This document shows, piece after piece, positions 8,626 to 17,957 of a stretch of 64,000 nt of DNA. The notes under the pieces were generated by a model. It had not been told where the DNA came from. It did not search any database and saw nothing but the letters and a program-made list of their open reading frames with translations. The DNA is from Leptobacterium sp964389205 (GTDB lineage Bacteria; Bacteroidota; Bacteroidia; Flavobacteriales; Flavobacteriaceae): assembly GCA_964389205.1 (NCBI GenBank), contig CAYMDH010000003.1, forward strand, positions 1 to 64,000. The letters are read 5' to 3'. Each line of letters opens with the position of its first letter. Within the stretch, counting starts at the first letter, position 1. The translations under genes and the position numbers were made by a program.

Positions 8626-10161
8626 ATGTTTATTAAAGTTTTTGGAAGTGCCACTTTTGGTGTAGAGGCAATAACTATAGCTGTAGAAGTTAATATTGAT
8701 AGAGGAATAGGGTATCACTTAGTAGGATTGCCTGATAATGCTATTAAAGAAAGTAATTATCGAATATCAGCTGCGCTTCAAAATAATGGGTTTAAAATAC
8801 CAGGGAAGCGTATTACTATCAATATGGCACCTGCCGATTTAAGAAAAGAAGGCTCTGCCTATGATTTAACATTAGCCATGGCTATTTTGAGCGCATCCAA
8901 TCAGATAAAGAGTAATAATATAGATAACTATATTATTATGGGCGAGTTATCTTTAGATGGGAGCCTCATGCCCATTAAAGGAGCGCTACCTATTGCTATT
9001 AATGCAAAAGAAGAAGGTTTTAAAGCTTTTATTTTACCAGAGGAGAATGCTAAAGAAGCAGCAGTTGTAGAAGGAATAGATATATACGGTGTTTCTTCAA
9101 TAAAACAAGTAATTGATCATTTTAATGAGGTTTCATTATTAGAAAAAACATATGTAGATGTAGAAGAAGTTTTTAATGAAAATCTTAGAAATTGTGAATT
9201 TGATTTTGCCGAAGTTAGAGGACAAGAAAGTATTAAACGTTGTATGGAAATAGCAGCAGCTGGAGGTCATAATATTATTTTAATAGGCCCTCCAGGTTCT
9301 GGGAAAACTATGTTAGCTAAACGACTTCCAAGTATATTACCTCCCATGTCTTTAAGTGAAGCATTAGAGACCACTAAAATACATAGCGTTATAGGAAAAT
9401 TACCTAGTTCTGGGTTGATGACAGAACGCCCTTTTAGAAACCCACATCATACCATATCTGATGTTGCTCTTGTAGGAGGGGGCACCTACCCGCAACCAGG
9501 AGAAATATCATTATCTCATAATGGCGTATTATTTTTAGATGAAATCCCAGAATTTAAAAGAAATGTACTAGAAGTTATGCGTCAACCTTTAGAAGATCGA
9601 GAAGTAACAATTTCGAGAGCTAGGTTTACAGTTACTTATCCTTCTAGCTTCATGTTAGTGGCAAGTATGAACCCAAGCCCTAGTGGCTATTTTAATGATG
9701 AAAATACTCCTTCTGTATCTACAGCTATTGAAATGCAACGCTATTTAGGCAAACTATCAGGGCCATTATTAGATCGTATAGATATTCATATAGAAGTAAC
9801 ACCAGTTCCTTTTGAAAAATTATCGGAAGAAAGAAAAGGAGAAGAGAGTGCCATAGTTAGAAAACGAGTTATAGCTGCTAGAAAAAAACAAACGGAACGC
9901 TATAAGAACATAGAGAATGTACATTATAATGCACAAATGAATACTAAACAAATACGGTTGTATTGTAAAATGGACGAAACTTCAAAGCAATTTTTAAAAG
10001 AAGCCATGGAGCGATTAAATTTATCTGCAAGAGCCTATGATCGTATTTTAAAAGTGGCACGTACTATTGCAGATCTTGGAGACTCTCCCAATATCACAGC
10101 AACTCATATAGCTGAAGCTATTCAATATAGAAGTTTGGATAGAGAAGGATGGTTGGGGTAA
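8626..10161 (+). CDS. comM: YifB/ComM family AAA+ ATPase (Mg-chelatase-like)
   Basis: About 511 residues with the family's normal architecture: an N-terminal ChlI-like domain beginning MFIKVFGSATFGVEA, an AAA+ module with Walker A GPPGSGKTMLAK near residue 220 and Walker B GVLFLDEIPEF near residue 300, and the C-terminal Mg-chelatase-like helical domain (LSARAYDRILKVARTIADL, ending SLDREGWLG). In naturally transformable bacteria ComM is a hexameric helicase that promotes branch migration during recombination of incoming DNA. The ATG at 8626 is preferred over the upstream TTG at 8611 because homologues begin MxVKxxGSA. A decayed copy of its last 40 codons lies at 13598-13719, downstream of the next gene. 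Confidence 0.93.
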   Translation: MFIKVFGSATFGVEAITIAVEVNIDRGIGYHLVGLPDNAIKESNYRISAALQNNGFKIPGKRITINMAPADLRKEGSAYDLTLAMAILSASNQIKSNNIDNYIIMGELSLDGSLMPIKGALPIAINAKEEGFKAFILPEENAKEAAVVEGIDIYGVSSIKQVIDHFNEVSLLEKTYVDVEEVFNENLRNCEFDFAEVRGQESIKRCMEIAAAGGHNIILIGPPGSGKTMLAKRLPSILPPMSLSEALETTKIHSVIGKLPSSGLMTERPFRNPHHTISDVALVGGGTYPQPGEISLSHNGVLFLDEIPEFKRNVLEVMRQPLEDREVTISRARFTVTYPSSFMLVASMNPSPSGYFNDENTPSVSTAIEMQRYLGKLSGPLLDRIDIHIEVTPVPFEKLSEERKGEESAIVRKRVIAARKKQTERYKNIENVHYNAQMNTKQIRLYCKMDETSKQFLKEAMERLNLSARAYDRILKVARTIADLGDSPNITATHIAEAIQYRSLDREGWLG

Positions 10162-10211
10162 AATCTTGATTTATTAAATGATAATTTATTAAAAATAATT
10201 ATGATATATTA

Positions 10212-10219
10212 TAGCTTTG
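10212..10219 (+). promoter_or_regulatory. Candidate -7 element (TAGCTTTG) ahead of the tricorn-type protease
   Basis: TAGCTTTG fits TAnnTTTG and lies in the 208-base gap after comM, about 150 bases before the next ATG. No convincing -33 element was found at the usual spacing. Confidence 0.3.
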
Positions 10220-10369
10220 TAGTAATATGGCTGAAAATATTTACTTTGTAAAACGAGGCAATTAGTTAAAAACTGTTAAAAGAATTATTGATACTCAGTT
10301 GCACTAAGCAATTTTATTAATTTAACAGCCTGAAAAAACTTTATAATAGACCAACTTTAACTCTTCAAA

Positions 10370-13300
10370 ATGAAATTTCCCCTAAAAACAAGATTATTAG
10401 CATTAGTAATGATAGGCTTTTACAATGCTTCAGCTCAATCTTCTTTAATAAATACTCCATCAATTAGTCCAGACGGGCAATCATTGGCTTTTAATTTTCA
10501 AGGTGATATTTGGACAGCAGATATAAATGGTCAAAATGTAAAACGTATTACAATTCACGAAGCTTATGACACAAAGCCAATTTGGAGTAATGATGGGAAA
10601 TCTATAGCTTTTCAAAGTAACAGATATGGGAATAATGATATTTATATTATCGCCGTCAATGGAGGACAGCCTAAAAGAATAACTTATCATTCAACAAATG
10701 ATGTAATTACAGATTTTACAAAAGATGGAGATATTCTTTTTAACACAAGAAGAAACTTCATGCAGGTAGAAAGAGAACAGGAAACCTATATAGTTAATCA
10801 AAAAGGAGATACTCCATACAGATTTATGACTTCTTTGGGTTTTGATGCTACGGTATCTCCCAATGGCAACTTTATCGCCTTTGTAAAAGGATCATGTAGG
10901 TTAGAGCGGGAAGCTTATAGAGGTCCAGCTAACAGAAATATTTGGATTTATGATATTAAAAACGACTTATACGAGCAATTAACCACTTTTGACGGAAATG
11001 ATTTTTACCCACAGTGGGGAGATGATAATACCATCTATTTCCAATCTTCAAGAAGCGGAAAATACAACATACATAGAGTCAACATTGATAATAAAGGTGA
11101 TAAATCAGGAGATATTACTCCGGTTAGTTCTTTTAAGGATATGGGAATATTTTCATTTCGCATAAGTCGAAACGGAAAAGATATGGTAGCAGTAAAAGGC
11201 GATAAAATATTTGTTTTTGATGCAATCTCAAATACTTCACGTGGATTAGAAATTAATTTAGCTTCCGATTATAGATTAGATCCGATTGTACATAGACGTT
11301 ATACTAATAACGTAAGGGAAGTTGTTCCATCACCAAATGGTAAGTACAGTGCTCTTGTAATTAGAGGAGAGATTTTTATCACTGAAAATGATAAAGAAAA
11401 AAGTAGAACAGTTAACGTTTCAAATTCTTCTTACAGAGATAGAATGATCTCCTGGTTAGATGATTCAACGGTTCTTTTCGTGTCAGATAGAGATGGGCAA
11501 AATGATCTGTATTTGGCTAAATCTGACGACCCAAATCAAGCAAATCTATTTAAGTCTTTAAAGCATAAAGTGATAAGATTGACCAAAACAAAGGAAGAAG
11601 AGAGTAACCCTGTAGTTTCTCCCGATGGAAAATCAATTGCATTTTTGAGAGGAAGAGGAAAACTAATAGTTGCTTCTATTAATGGAAAAAGTTTGTCTAA
11701 TGAAAAAACATTGTTAGATGGATGGGATACCCCTTCCGGAGTTTCGTGGTCTCCAGACTCAAAATGGCTTGCATATAATTTAAGCGATTTAGATTTTAAT
11801 GGAGAAATATATATACATAAGGCAGATAATTCAAAAAAACCGATAAATGTATCTGTACATCCTAAACAAGACATTGCACCTCTTTGGAGTAAAGACGGTA
11901 AAAAATTAGTGTTTTCTTCAAATAGAAATAACAATGATTTTGACGTATGGTTTGTTTGGTTGAATAAGGCAGATTGGGAAAAAACCAGTCAGGACTGGAA
12001 AGAAGATAATGAACCTAAAAATGCGCCTACAAAGGAAGAAGATAAGAGCAAGGATAGTGAAGCAGTAAGTCCAATTATTATAGATTTTGAAGATATTTAC
12101 GAGAGACAGGTTCAAGTGACCTCATTTACTGGAGGAGAATTTGCTCAGGCAATTTCTAAAGATGGAAAAACAATTTATTACGTTACTGGGAACGGGAGTA
12201 GAGGGAATGCTCAAACACAAGCAAACTTATATAAAATACAATGGGATGGTAGCAAACGAAAAGCAATCACTACAAAAAATGAAAGCCCTTCTAATATATC
12301 CATGAATAGTAAGTATTCTCACTTGTATTTAACTAAAAGAGGGGGGAATATTTCAAGAATTAATTTGTCAAATGATAAATCAGAAAACCTACCGATATTA
12401 GCAAGAATGGATGTAGATTATAGGGAGGAGACAAATCAGATTTTTGAGGAAGCCTGGAAGGCAATTAATGACGGGTTTTACGATCCTGATTTTCATGGGC
12501 AGAATTGGACTTCATTGAAGAAAAAATACAAACCCTTAGCATTGAAAGCATCTACTAGAAGGGATTTTCAGACTATTTTTAATTGGTTGTTAGGGCAAAT
12601 AAATGCTAGTCACATGGGATTAAGAGGAGGAGAACGTAGGGAAGATTTACAGCGAGAAATAACAGGGCTATTAGGTCTAGAATTTACACCTACTACTAAG
12701 GGCAATCTTAAAGTAGATAAAGTAATTGAGAATATGCCTGCAGATAGAGGAACAAGTAAGATTATTCCTGGAGATATTATTATTTCGGCAAATGGAAAAG
12801 AATTATCTCCTGCTGATAATTTTTATAGGCTGTTAAATGGGACCTCAAATGAAAAGATATACCTTGGCATTCAAAGAGGAAAATCTACCAATGAAGTTGT
12901 AATTCGCCCAAAAAATAGTAACAGAATTGAAAATTACAATGCGTGGGTTAAAGAACGTAAACGTCTAACCGACAAATATTCTAACGGCAGGTTAGGATAT
13001 ATTCACATACAAGGGATGAACTGGACTAGCTTTGAACGTTTTGAAAGAGAACTAACTGCTGCTGGACTGGGTAAAGAAGGCATTGTAATTGATGTTAGAT
13101 ATAATGGAGGTGGTTGGACTACAGATTATTTAATGGCTGTACTAAGCGTTAAACAACACGCATATACTGTTCCTAGAGGAGCTGCAAAAAATTTAGAAAA
13201 AGAGCATAGAAAATTTATCAATCATTATCCATTTAGTGAACGTTTGCCCTTAAGCTCGTGGACAAAACCTTCTATAGCTTTGATAAATCATACAAGTTAT

Positions 13301-13591
13301 TCAAATGCAGAAATATTTGCACATGCATATAAAACATTAGGAATAGGTAAGGTGGTAGGAGAACCCACTTTTGGAGCAGTTATTTCAACTGGAGGAAGAG
13401 GTTTAATAGATGGATCTTTTGTTCGTATGCCATTTAGAGGATGGTATGTAAAAGCAACAGAATCTAATATGGAATTAGGGCCTGCAACTCCAAATGTAGA
13501 AGCTTTTAATGCACCAGATGACAAAGCGAAACAAAAAGATACACAATTGGAAAAAGCAGTAAATGAACTTTTAAAACAATTGAATGAATAA
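10370..13591 (+). CDS. Tricorn-type S41 peptidase with beta-propeller repeats
   Basis: A 1073-residue exported protein (signal peptide about 1-22, ending ASAQ). Residues about 25-690 form PD40/WD40-like propeller blades with repeated SPDGQSLAF and SNDGKSIAFQSNR motifs. Then come a tricorn C1-like region (about 690-780), a PDZ domain (about 780-860) and a C-terminal S41 catalytic domain. The nucleophile is the Ser in TSYSNAEIF, near residue 977, followed by GKVVGEPTFGAVISTGG. The family degrades oligopeptides; bacterial forms with a signal peptide act in the periplasm. It stands alone between comM and the comM relic. Length and all core domains look complete. Confidence 0.9.
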   Translation: MKFPLKTRLLALVMIGFYNASAQSSLINTPSISPDGQSLAFNFQGDIWTADINGQNVKRITIHEAYDTKPIWSNDGKSIAFQSNRYGNNDIYIIAVNGGQPKRITYHSTNDVITDFTKDGDILFNTRRNFMQVEREQETYIVNQKGDTPYRFMTSLGFDATVSPNGNFIAFVKGSCRLEREAYRGPANRNIWIYDIKNDLYEQLTTFDGNDFYPQWGDDNTIYFQSSRSGKYNIHRVNIDNKGDKSGDITPVSSFKDMGIFSFRISRNGKDMVAVKGDKIFVFDAISNTSRGLEINLASDYRLDPIVHRRYTNNVREVVPSPNGKYSALVIRGEIFITENDKEKSRTVNVSNSSYRDRMISWLDDSTVLFVSDRDGQNDLYLAKSDDPNQANLFKSLKHKVIRLTKTKEEESNPVVSPDGKSIAFLRGRGKLIVASINGKSLSNEKTLLDGWDTPSGVSWSPDSKWLAYNLSDLDFNGEIYIHKADNSKKPINVSVHPKQDIAPLWSKDGKKLVFSSNRNNNDFDVWFVWLNKADWEKTSQDWKEDNEPKNAPTKEEDKSKDSEAVSPIIIDFEDIYERQVQVTSFTGGEFAQAISKDGKTIYYVTGNGSRGNAQTQANLYKIQWDGSKRKAITTKNESPSNISMNSKYSHLYLTKRGGNISRINLSNDKSENLPILARMDVDYREETNQIFEEAWKAINDGFYDPDFHGQNWTSLKKKYKPLALKASTRRDFQTIFNWLLGQINASHMGLRGGERREDLQREITGLLGLEFTPTTKGNLKVDKVIENMPADRGTSKIIPGDIIISANGKELSPADNFYRLLNGTSNEKIYLGIQRGKSTNEVVIRPKNSNRIENYNAWVKERKRLTDKYSNGRLGYIHIQGMNWTSFERFERELTAAGLGKEGIVIDVRYNGGGWTTDYLMAVLSVKQHAYTVPRGAAKNLEKEHRKFINHYPFSERLPLSSWTKPSIALINHTSYSNAEIFAHAYKTLGIGKVVGEPTFGAVISTGGRGLIDGSFVRMPFRGWYVKATESNMELGPATPNVEAFNAPDDKAKQKDTQLEKAVNELLKQLNE

Positions 13592-13597
13592 ATATAC

Positions 13598-13719
13598 AAT
13601 CGTATCTTAAAAGAGGTTCGAATTATTACAGATATAGAAGAGGTATCTAATATTGCCTAAAATCATATAGCTATAGCTTTCAATATAGAAATTTAGATAG
13701 AGAAGGGTGGTTAGAGTAG
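13598..13719 (+). pseudogene. Decayed duplicate of the comM 3' end
   Basis: Seven bases after the tricorn-type gene, the plus strand reads RILKEVRIITDIEEVSNIA, stop, NHIAIAF, then after a one-base shift YRNLDREGWLE and a stop. This aligns along its length with the true ComM C-terminus (RILKVARTIADLGDSPNIT, AEAIQYRSLDREGWLG at 10047-10161). It has one in-frame stop and one single-base deletion, so it cannot be translated as a unit. The two copies flank the protease gene as an imperfect direct repeat. This suggests that DNA carrying the protease entered, or was duplicated, at the comM 3' end, long enough ago for the copy to decay. Confidence 0.85.
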
Positions 13720-13726
13720 TTTTTAA

Positions 13727-13876
13727 TTAACGTAACCTAACATATGCTACATTCGATATAAACTGACTACTACTTAAAGGAATAGCTTTTTGAGTATTAG
13801 ATTGCCCTCCGTATACCATATGCATTATTTCTCTTTCTATTTTTAATATCTGAAATGATTCTATATTTTTTTTCAT
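13727..13876 (-). CDS. Small peptide with a possible double-glycine leader
   Basis: A 49-residue ORF starting MKKNIESFQILKIEREIMHM, followed by VYGG and a 25-residue tail rich in Ser, Asn and Gln and without Cys. The layout (KK start, L/I-rich amphipathic helix with acidic residues, GG near residue 24) resembles the GG-leader natural-product or bacteriocin-like precursors of Bacteroidota. The tail differs from the Cys-rich peptides at 47-54 kb. It ends 7 bases from the comM relic and reads toward it. No transporter or modification enzyme is adjacent. A chance ORF cannot be excluded, but the leader-like pattern and the lack of other coding in this gap favour a real gene. Confidence 0.45.
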   Translation of the reverse strand: MKKNIESFQILKIEREIMHMVYGGQSNTQKAIPLSSSQFISNVAYVRLR

Positions 13877-14052
13877 AATTTTACTTTTTAGATTGTTAAG
13901 AACAATACAACACTAATATAGTTAAAAAACAGTATTTATAATAAGTTTAATGATTAATTTAACATTGATTAATTGTAAGATTAAAATGTTAATTTGTTTT
14001 AAGTGAAATGAATCGTTTTTTTAATTTATCTTAGCATCATACAAGATCAAAA

Positions 14053-15255
14053 TTGAAAAATATATTTAAAAATATTGGCCCAGGTACTTTGGTTGCAGCT
14101 GCATTTATAGGTCCAGGCACTATTACTGCTTGTACCATTTCGGGAGTTAAATTTGGGCAGGCGCTTTTGTGGGCAATGGTTCTATCTATTATTGCCACCA
14201 TAGTACTACAAGAAATGGCGGCTAGATTAGGAATTATAACTCAAAAAGGATTGGCCGATGTTATAAAAGAGCAAATCAAATCTTCTTTTTTTAGAAAAAT
14301 AGCTATTGCTCTTATTTTAGGGGCTATCGTTATAGGGAATGCAGCATATGAAGCAGGAAATATAGGAGGAGCATCTTTAGGGTTAGAAGCTGTTTTTGGA
14401 ATTCAAGACTGGGATTTTTATCCATTATTAATTGGGATAATTGCTTTCATATTGCTTTTTATTGGCAATTATAAATTTTTAGAAAGAAGTTTAATTGTTT
14501 TAGTACTCATTATGAGTAGCTCCTTTCTCTTAACAGCTATTATTACAAAACCAAATATATCAGAAGTTGTAACAGGCATGCTATTGCCTAAGTTTCCTAA
14601 GGGAAGTTTATTAACTATTATAGCTTTAGTAGGAACCACTGTAGTGCCTTATAACCTGTTTTTGCATGCATCTATAGTACAAGAACGGTGGAAAACTAAA
14701 GATGGGTTATCTGCAGCTAGAAAAGACACCTTAGTTTCTATAATTTTAGGGGGTATCGTATCAATGGCTATTATAGTTTCTGCGGCTAGTATTCAATCTG
14801 CTGAAGTGGCTAATGTTTTAGATTTAGCAAAAGGATTAGAACCACTTTATGGTAATGGGGCGAAGTACTTTTTGGGTATTGGGCTTTTTGCGGCCGGCAT
14901 TACCTCGTCAATAACAGCTCCTTTAGCTGCTGCTTATGTAGCAAATAGTTGTTTTGGATGGAAAGCTAGTATAAAGGATAATCGCTTTAGATTGGTTTGG
15001 ATTATGATCCTATTTTTAGGGGTACTTTCTCTATCTTTTGATGTTAAACCTATAGAAGTTATACAATTTGCGCAGATTGCAAATGGTATTTTATTACCCG
15101 TTATTGCTGGTTTTTTATTATGGGTAGTTAATAAATCTGAAGTATTAGGAATTTATAAAAATTCAAAACTTCAAAATGCAATAGGAATTGTCATTGTTTT
15201 GATTACACTTTTGTTAGGAACAAGAGGAATTTTAAAAGTCTTTGGATTGTTATAG
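14053..15255 (+). CDS. Divergent NRAMP-family transporter linked to 5-oxoprolinase
   Basis: A 400-residue protein with about 11 membrane helices and the NRAMP fold. It starts at TTG 14053. In canonical NRAMP Mn/Fe transporters helix 1 has DPGN and helix 6 has MPH; here the matching stretches are FIGPGTITACTISG and VGTTVVPYNLFLHAS. The metal-ligand Asp, Asn and Met are therefore replaced (G, T, V). This subgroup is typically encoded next to LamB/YcsF (pxpA), as here: the stop at 15255 is one base before the pxpA ATG. Divalent-metal transport should not be assumed; uptake of another substrate linked to 5-oxoproline metabolism is an inference worth testing. Confidence 0.8.
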   Translation: MKNIFKNIGPGTLVAAAFIGPGTITACTISGVKFGQALLWAMVLSIIATIVLQEMAARLGIITQKGLADVIKEQIKSSFFRKIAIALILGAIVIGNAAYEAGNIGGASLGLEAVFGIQDWDFYPLLIGIIAFILLFIGNYKFLERSLIVLVLIMSSSFLLTAIITKPNISEVVTGMLLPKFPKGSLLTIIALVGTTVVPYNLFLHASIVQERWKTKDGLSAARKDTLVSIILGGIVSMAIIVSAASIQSAEVANVLDLAKGLEPLYGNGAKYFLGIGLFAAGITSSITAPLAAAYVANSCFGWKASIKDNRFRLVWIMILFLGVLSLSFDVKPIEVIQFAQIANGILLPVIAGFLLWVVNKSEVLGIYKNSKLQNAIGIVIVLITLLLGTRGILKVFGLL

Positions 15256-15256
15256 G

Positions 15257-15997
15257 ATGAAACTTCATAAAATAGATATTAATTGTGATGTGGGAGAAGG
15301 GTTAAACAATGAAGCTGTTTTATTCTCATACATAAGTAGATGTAATATAGCATGTGGTGGTCATGCTGGTGATTTGAAATCAATGCGAAGAATCATTCGA
15401 TTGGCCAAAAAAAATACTATAAAAATAGGAGCACATCCATCATATCCTGATAAAGAAAACTTTGGGAGAAAAGTAATGGATATATCTAAAGAAGCATTAA
15501 TTGAGAGTATTGTAAATCAATTAACTATATTCTATAAGATAGCAAATGAAGAAAATACAGTTATAGATCATATAAAACCTCATGGTGCTTTGTATAATGA
15601 AGCAGCAAAAAATATAGAAGTAGCAGATGCTGTTTTATCTGCTATAGAAATAGTAGCTAAAGATGTTAAGTTGATGACGCCACAAAAATCTGTGATTGGA
15701 AATTTGGCAATATCTAAAGGTAGAGTTGTTATATTTGAAGCTTTTGCAGATCGAAATTATAATTCAGATTTAAGTTTGGTAGCTAGATCTAATGAAAATG
15801 CAGTTATAAGTGACCCAGAAACCATTATAACACACTTAATACGAATGACTCAAGGAAATGTAAGAGTAATTTCAGGGTCTGAAATTCCAATTATAGCAAC
15901 TAGTTTTTGTGTACATAGTGATACCGAAAATGCAGTATCTATACTAAAATATTTATCTGAAGAACTGCCCAAAAGAAATTTTAGCGTATTAAAATGA
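15257..15997 (+). CDS. pxpA: 5-oxoprolinase subunit A (LamB/YcsF family)
   Basis: 246 residues starting MKLHKIDINCDVGEG, the conserved N-terminus of the family (ATG 15257; an upstream TTG at 15242 would add five residues overlapping the transporter). The metal-site-like motifs NIACGGHAGD and IKPHGALYN are present. With PxpB and PxpC it forms the ATP-dependent 5-oxoprolinase that opens 5-oxo-L-proline to glutamate, a housekeeping damage-repair reaction in the cytoplasm. It overlaps pxpB by four bases (ATGA), so the three genes are coupled. Confidence 0.92.
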   Translation: MKLHKIDINCDVGEGLNNEAVLFSYISRCNIACGGHAGDLKSMRRIIRLAKKNTIKIGAHPSYPDKENFGRKVMDISKEALIESIVNQLTIFYKIANEENTVIDHIKPHGALYNEAAKNIEVADAVLSAIEIVAKDVKLMTPQKSVIGNLAISKGRVVIFEAFADRNYNSDLSLVARSNENAVISDPETIITHLIRMTQGNVRVISGSEIPIIATSFCVHSDTENAVSILKYLSEELPKRNFSVLK

Positions 15998-16722
15998 AAT
16001 ATACATTAGTATATAAAAATTTCGCAAATAAAGGACTTTTAATTGAATGGCCAAATCGAATAGATGAAGCTATTTTAGATGATATTATAAACTTTAAAAA
16101 AGAGATCAGTAAAATATACAAACAAGATTCTTTAGAATTTATTCCTGCTTACAATTCGCTTACCATTGTGCTAAACGATGTCAAAATATCAATAGATGAA
16201 TTAAGGAATGTTTTAGAAAACACATATCAAAACATATCAGTATATAAAAAACAACTAACGCGATTATGGACCATTCCTGTTTGTTATGATAAAAGCTTTG
16301 GTATTGACATAGAAGTATTATGTCAACAAAAAAAGATAAACATTGAAACGCTAATTAAAATGCATACAGAGGCTATCTATACAATTTATTGCATAGGTTT
16401 TTTACCAGGTTTTATGTATTTAGGTGGGTTGCCAGAACAATTAAATGCTCCGAGACGAAAAGAACCTCGACTACATGTTTCTAAAGGATCTGTAGGTATT
16501 GGAGGAGATCAAACGGGTATTTATCCTCAAGATTCACCTGGCGGATGGAATATTATTGGGAACTCACCTGTAACTATGTTTAATGCAAATGCAGAGTCCC
16601 TTTGTATGGTAAGCGTAGGAGATAAAATTCAATTTGAGAGTATTTCTATAGAACAATACAAACTAATTAAAATTGCAATTAATGCGGGTACCTTTAAACT
16701 TGAAAATACAAAAATGTTATGA
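15994..16722 (+). CDS. pxpB: 5-oxoprolinase subunit B (KipI-like)
   Basis: 242 residues with the allophanate-hydrolase subunit 1/KipI-like domain. Conserved stretches are IYCIGFLPGFMYLGGLP, RLHVSKGSVGIGG and SPGGWNIIG near residues 130-195. It pairs with PxpC in the 5-oxoprolinase complex. It overlaps both neighbours by four bases, giving a tightly coupled pxpABC unit. The N-terminal 80 residues are less conserved, as usual. Confidence 0.92.
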   Translation: MKYTLVYKNFANKGLLIEWPNRIDEAILDDIINFKKEISKIYKQDSLEFIPAYNSLTIVLNDVKISIDELRNVLENTYQNISVYKKQLTRLWTIPVCYDKSFGIDIEVLCQQKKINIETLIKMHTEAIYTIYCIGFLPGFMYLGGLPEQLNAPRRKEPRLHVSKGSVGIGGDQTGIYPQDSPGGWNIIGNSPVTMFNANAESLCMVSVGDKIQFESISIEQYKLIKIAINAGTFKLENTKML

Positions 16723-17576
16723 TTAAAGTTATAAAGCCTGGTTTTTATTCTTCTATTCAAGATGCGGGACGTTTTAATCATCGGTATTTAGGAGTGCCTG
16801 TTTCTGGAGCCATGGATTTAGTTTCATTTAATAAAGCAAATCAATTACTTGGAAATAAAACAAATTCAGCAGTTATAGAGATTACTATGACAGGACCTAG
16901 TTTAGAATTTTATACAGATACTTTTATAGCAATCACAGGAGCAAAAATGTCACCTGTTTTAAACGGAACTTCCATAAAGAATGCGACTAGATACTCTATA
17001 AGAAAAGGAGATATACTTTCTTTTGGGAAGCTTGAAATGGGTTTTAGAGCGTATTTGGCTATAGAAGGTGGGTTTAAAACACCAATAATACTAGATAGTA
17101 GATCATTTACAAAAAATATTACCTCAAGTGTTATTATTAAAAAAAATGATGAGCTCTCAATAGAAACCATCGGTTCAATTGAAGTGCCTAATAAAATTGA
17201 TGAAATAGAAAATGATGAAATAATAAATAGAAATGAGTTGACTGTTTTTAAAGGTCCTGAATATAATCAATTATCAGATAGGCAATTAGTGGCATTATTT
17301 TCTAAAAATTTTACAATAGCCAAAGAGAATAATAGAATGGCTTATCAAATAAAAGAAAATATAGCGCCTCATCCATATTCTATTCTAACCTCTGCAGTAT
17401 TTCCAGGAACTGTTGAAATAACCCCCTCAGGAAAATTAATTATTTTAATGAGAGATGGTCAAACTACAGGAGGATATCCTAGAATTTTACAGTTATCTGA
17501 GCAAGCGATATCTATATTAGCGCAGAAAAAAACCTCAGATTCTATTACTTTTAAATTACAATTACTTTCTAGATAA
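16719..17576 (+). CDS. pxpC: 5-oxoprolinase subunit C (KipA-like, biotin-dependent carboxyltransferase family)
   Basis: 285 residues with the allophanate-hydrolase subunit 2/KipA domain. It opens IKPGFYSSIQDAGRF with GVPVSGAMD close behind, and carries GPEYNQLS and MRDGQTTGGYPRI later in the chain. With PxpA and PxpB it completes the 5-oxoprolinase. The 3' end overlaps by 15 bases the end of a convergent small gene on the minus strand. Confidence 0.92.
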   Translation: MIKVIKPGFYSSIQDAGRFNHRYLGVPVSGAMDLVSFNKANQLLGNKTNSAVIEITMTGPSLEFYTDTFIAITGAKMSPVLNGTSIKNATRYSIRKGDILSFGKLEMGFRAYLAIEGGFKTPIILDSRSFTKNITSSVIIKKNDELSIETIGSIEVPNKIDEIENDEIINRNELTVFKGPEYNQLSDRQLVALFSKNFTIAKENNRMAYQIKENIAPHPYSILTSAVFPGTVEITPSGKLIILMRDGQTTGGYPRILQLSEQAISILAQKKTSDSITFKLQLLSR

Positions 17577-17795
17577 ATCAATTTCTGAAGCTAACAATTC
17601 AAGAGAACTAGATTCTCCTAAAGCTTTTTGAATTCGTGCAGCATCATTTTTAAAAGACTCATTTTTAAGAAAGGTTCTCCATAAAGCAGCAATAAATTCA
17701 TTAAACTGTAAGCCATCATTCCACATGATGAGTTTTTCTTCATATGCTTTTTCGAGTAATTTCTTTATCTCATTCCTATATTGGTTATGAGTCAT
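17562..17795 (-). CDS. Small protein of unknown function
   Basis: 77 residues from ATG 17795 (an upstream TTG at 17822 would add nine). It is helical and charged, with no membrane segment and no recognised domain; motifs include NEIKKLLEKAYEEKLIMWNDG and EFIAALWRTF. It converges on pxpC with a 15-base overlap and has no partner gene on its strand. It could be a small cytoplasmic regulator or a conserved hypothetical protein; the sequence does not decide. Confidence 0.55.
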   Translation of the reverse strand: MTHNQYRNEIKKLLEKAYEEKLIMWNDGLQFNEFIAALWRTFLKNESFKNDAARIQKALGESSSLELLASEIDLSRK

Positions 17796-17935
17796 AATAA
17801 ATTTAAGGTTTGAATAGTACAAAATTTAAAGCGAATATAGCATATGATTCAAGTGAAATAAAGGGGATTTTTCCTGTTTTTGAAAATTATATTAAAATAA
17901 AAATAATAAAAAAAGAGGGTTTTGTAGGTTTTATT

Positions 17936-17957
17936 GGGGGGATTTTCCCCCTTTTTT
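17936..17957 (+). terminator. G/C hairpin with T-run
   Basis: GGGGGG (17936-17941), ATTTT, CCCCC (17947-17951) and six T form a terminator-like hairpin for the plus strand. No convincing plus-strand gene ends here, so the transcript it would end is unknown. A similar hairpin follows the gene at 18087-18512. Confidence 0.5.

Noticed and set aside
10227..10265. Twelve-codon ORF MAENIYFVKRGN between comM and the protease
   Set aside because: Too short and without leader-peptide composition or a following terminator; probably chance.
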